From Haemophilus parainfluenzae T3T1 (GTDB lineage Bacteria; Pseudomonadota; Gammaproteobacteria; Enterobacterales; Pasteurellaceae), in NCBI RefSeq assembly GCF_000210895.1, contig NC_015964.1, forward strand, positions 1,137,501-1,201,500: DNA of 64,000 nt, in the 5' to 3' direction. Below, one piece after another: positions 63,149-64,000 of the stretch. The position numbers and the translations under genes are program-made. Positions within the stretch are counted from its first letter, which is position 1, and the number at the start of each line of letters is the position of its first letter. The notes beneath the pieces are model-generated. The model saw only the letters and a program-made list of their open reading frames with translations, did no database searches and was not told the origin of the DNA.

Positions 63149-64000
63149 CTAATTCAATAAGCTTCGTAAAGATGAAATTTGCTCGCTAACACTTTTACTC
63201 GATGTTTTCTTAGAACTTTTCGCGCCCTTAGTATTCTTTTTGCTATCAAAATTTTCAATATGTTGGCAATTTGGATAAGCAGAACACCCCAAAAAAGCCC
63301 CATTTTTACCATTTCTTTTAATCATTGGTGCACCGCACTTAGGGCATTTACGAATTTCAATATTCCCCAAACTCATTCCCTTTTTAAGGCAATCAGCCAT
63401 CAAATGCCGCACAAAGACTTCTTGTTTTTGCATAAACACTTCTAGCGAAAGCGTTCTTTCAGCAATTTGATTGAGCGCTTGCTCCCAAAGTGCGGTTAAA
63501 CCAGGATCTTTTAACATCTGAGGTAAATTATCAATTAGCGTCATTGCTTCATCTGTCGCTAATAGTGATTTACCTTTCTTTTTCAAGAAACCTTTATCAA
63601 TCAAACCTTGAATCGTTCCCGCCCGGGTGGCTTCTGTACCAAGCCCTTCAGTTTCTCGTAAGCGTTGTTTTAAACGCTCATCAGTTACAAAGCGAGCTGC
63701 ATTTTTCATTGCGGTGAGCAATGTGCCTTCCGTGAAGTGATTAGGTGGTGATGTTTGTAAGGTTTTTATTTCTGAATCAGAAATCTGACAGATTTGTCCT
63801 TGCTTTAACGTCGGCAAGGCTTGAGGTGCATCATCATCTTCATCAAGTGATTTGCCAAATAGAATTTTCCAACCTGGAGCAATAAGCACATTCCCACGTG
63901 CACTTAATATATGTTGACCGCACTTCAAAATAATTTGTGTCTTATCTGTTTCAGAAACAGGTAAGAATTGAGCTAAATAACGACGACGTATGAGATCATA
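63149..64000 (-). CDS. topB: DNA topoisomerase III, C-terminal part
   Basis: The C-terminal 284 residues of TopB, a type IA topoisomerase; the frame is open through the window edge. RRYLAQFLPV lies near the edge, then the conserved FTEGTLLTAMKNAARFV, LRETEGLGTEATRAGTIQGLI and a zinc ribbon CPKCGAPMIKRNGKNGAFLG-CSAYPNC. A Lys/Ser-rich tail ends it. ICE topB is usual in the maintenance region of this class. Confidence 0.92.
   Translation of the reverse strand, partial: YDLIRRRYLAQFLPVSETDKTQIILKCGQHILSARGNVLIAPGWKILFGKSLDEDDDAPQALPTLKQGQICQISDSEIKTLQTSPPNHFTEGTLLTAMKNAARFVTDERLKQRLRETEGLGTEATRAGTIQGLIDKGFLKKKGKSLLATDEAMTLIDNLPQMLKDPGLTALWEQALNQIAERTLSLEVFMQKQEVFVRHLMADCLKKGMSLGNIEIRKCPKCGAPMIKRNGKNGAFLGCSAYPNCQHIENFDSKKNTKGAKSSKKTSSKSVSEQISSLRSLLN

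Overview
The window reads as a Pasteurellaceae chromosome carrying a large integrative and conjugative element (ICE), which in turn carries an intact Tn10. The AT-rich sequence has many copies of the Haemophilus-type uptake signal AAGTGCGGT, several of them paired as inverted repeats that form terminators. Haemophilus parainfluenzae or a close relative is the best guess: the gene content is Haemophilus-like, but a glucose/maltose-type PTS permease is present, which H. influenzae Rd lacks. The species call is inference.

Bases 1-15.5k are chromosomal: the end of thrB, then thrC, a PTS EIIBC gene with a perfect CRP site upstream, an Sfp-type phosphopantetheinyl transferase, hflK-hflC, a tri-haem cytochrome c peroxidase with a frameshift near its N-terminus, and an eight-gene leftward thiamine salvage operon (thiZ-thiX-thiY-tenA-thiM-thiD-thiE-MFS transporter) behind a TPP riboswitch. 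No thiC is present, so the operon imports and recycles precursors.

At 15.52-15.59k lies a 62-base copy of the 3' part of a tRNA-Leu(UAA) gene, the displaced att sequence. From there to the window end is an ICE of the ICEHin1056/PFGI-1 class. Its order is integrase, MobH relaxase, an accessory zone (phosphoribosyltransferase-like gene, iteron-like repeats, a candidate small RNA, a winged-helix gene coupled to a tiny membrane protein, a YafQ toxin-antitoxin pair, decayed genes, a serine recombinase), then Tn10 (23713-32859, 9147 bp with a 9-bp target duplication) inserted in a small unknown gene. Tn10 carries tetR-tetA(B), tetC, tetD, gltS, an ABM gene, an ACT gene and an ArsR-like gene between two IS10 copies.

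After Tn10 come a methylase-like gene, an ArdC antirestriction gene and small proteins. The conjugation machinery follows: TIGR03757/03756/03755 on the plus strand, and TraG, TraC, TraB/K/E/L-like genes, pilin-like genes, TraD, a lytic transglycosylase, PilL and TraX on the minus strand. The last block holds radC, DUF3560 and DUF3577 genes, an ABC-type ATPase paired with a PIN nuclease, and the end of topB.

The most interesting signals are RNA-level. Eight minus-strand ICE genes share a leader that can fold as a pseudoknot, with an anti-Shine-Dalgarno strand whose sequence covaries from gene to gene; I think this is the radC RNA motif. Three copies of another covarying structured element lie upstream of or near these operons. 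Other candidates are the ATPase-PIN module, a TraH-like protein fused to a GH24 lysozyme domain, and a promoter-to-terminator small RNA at 19.76-19.88k.
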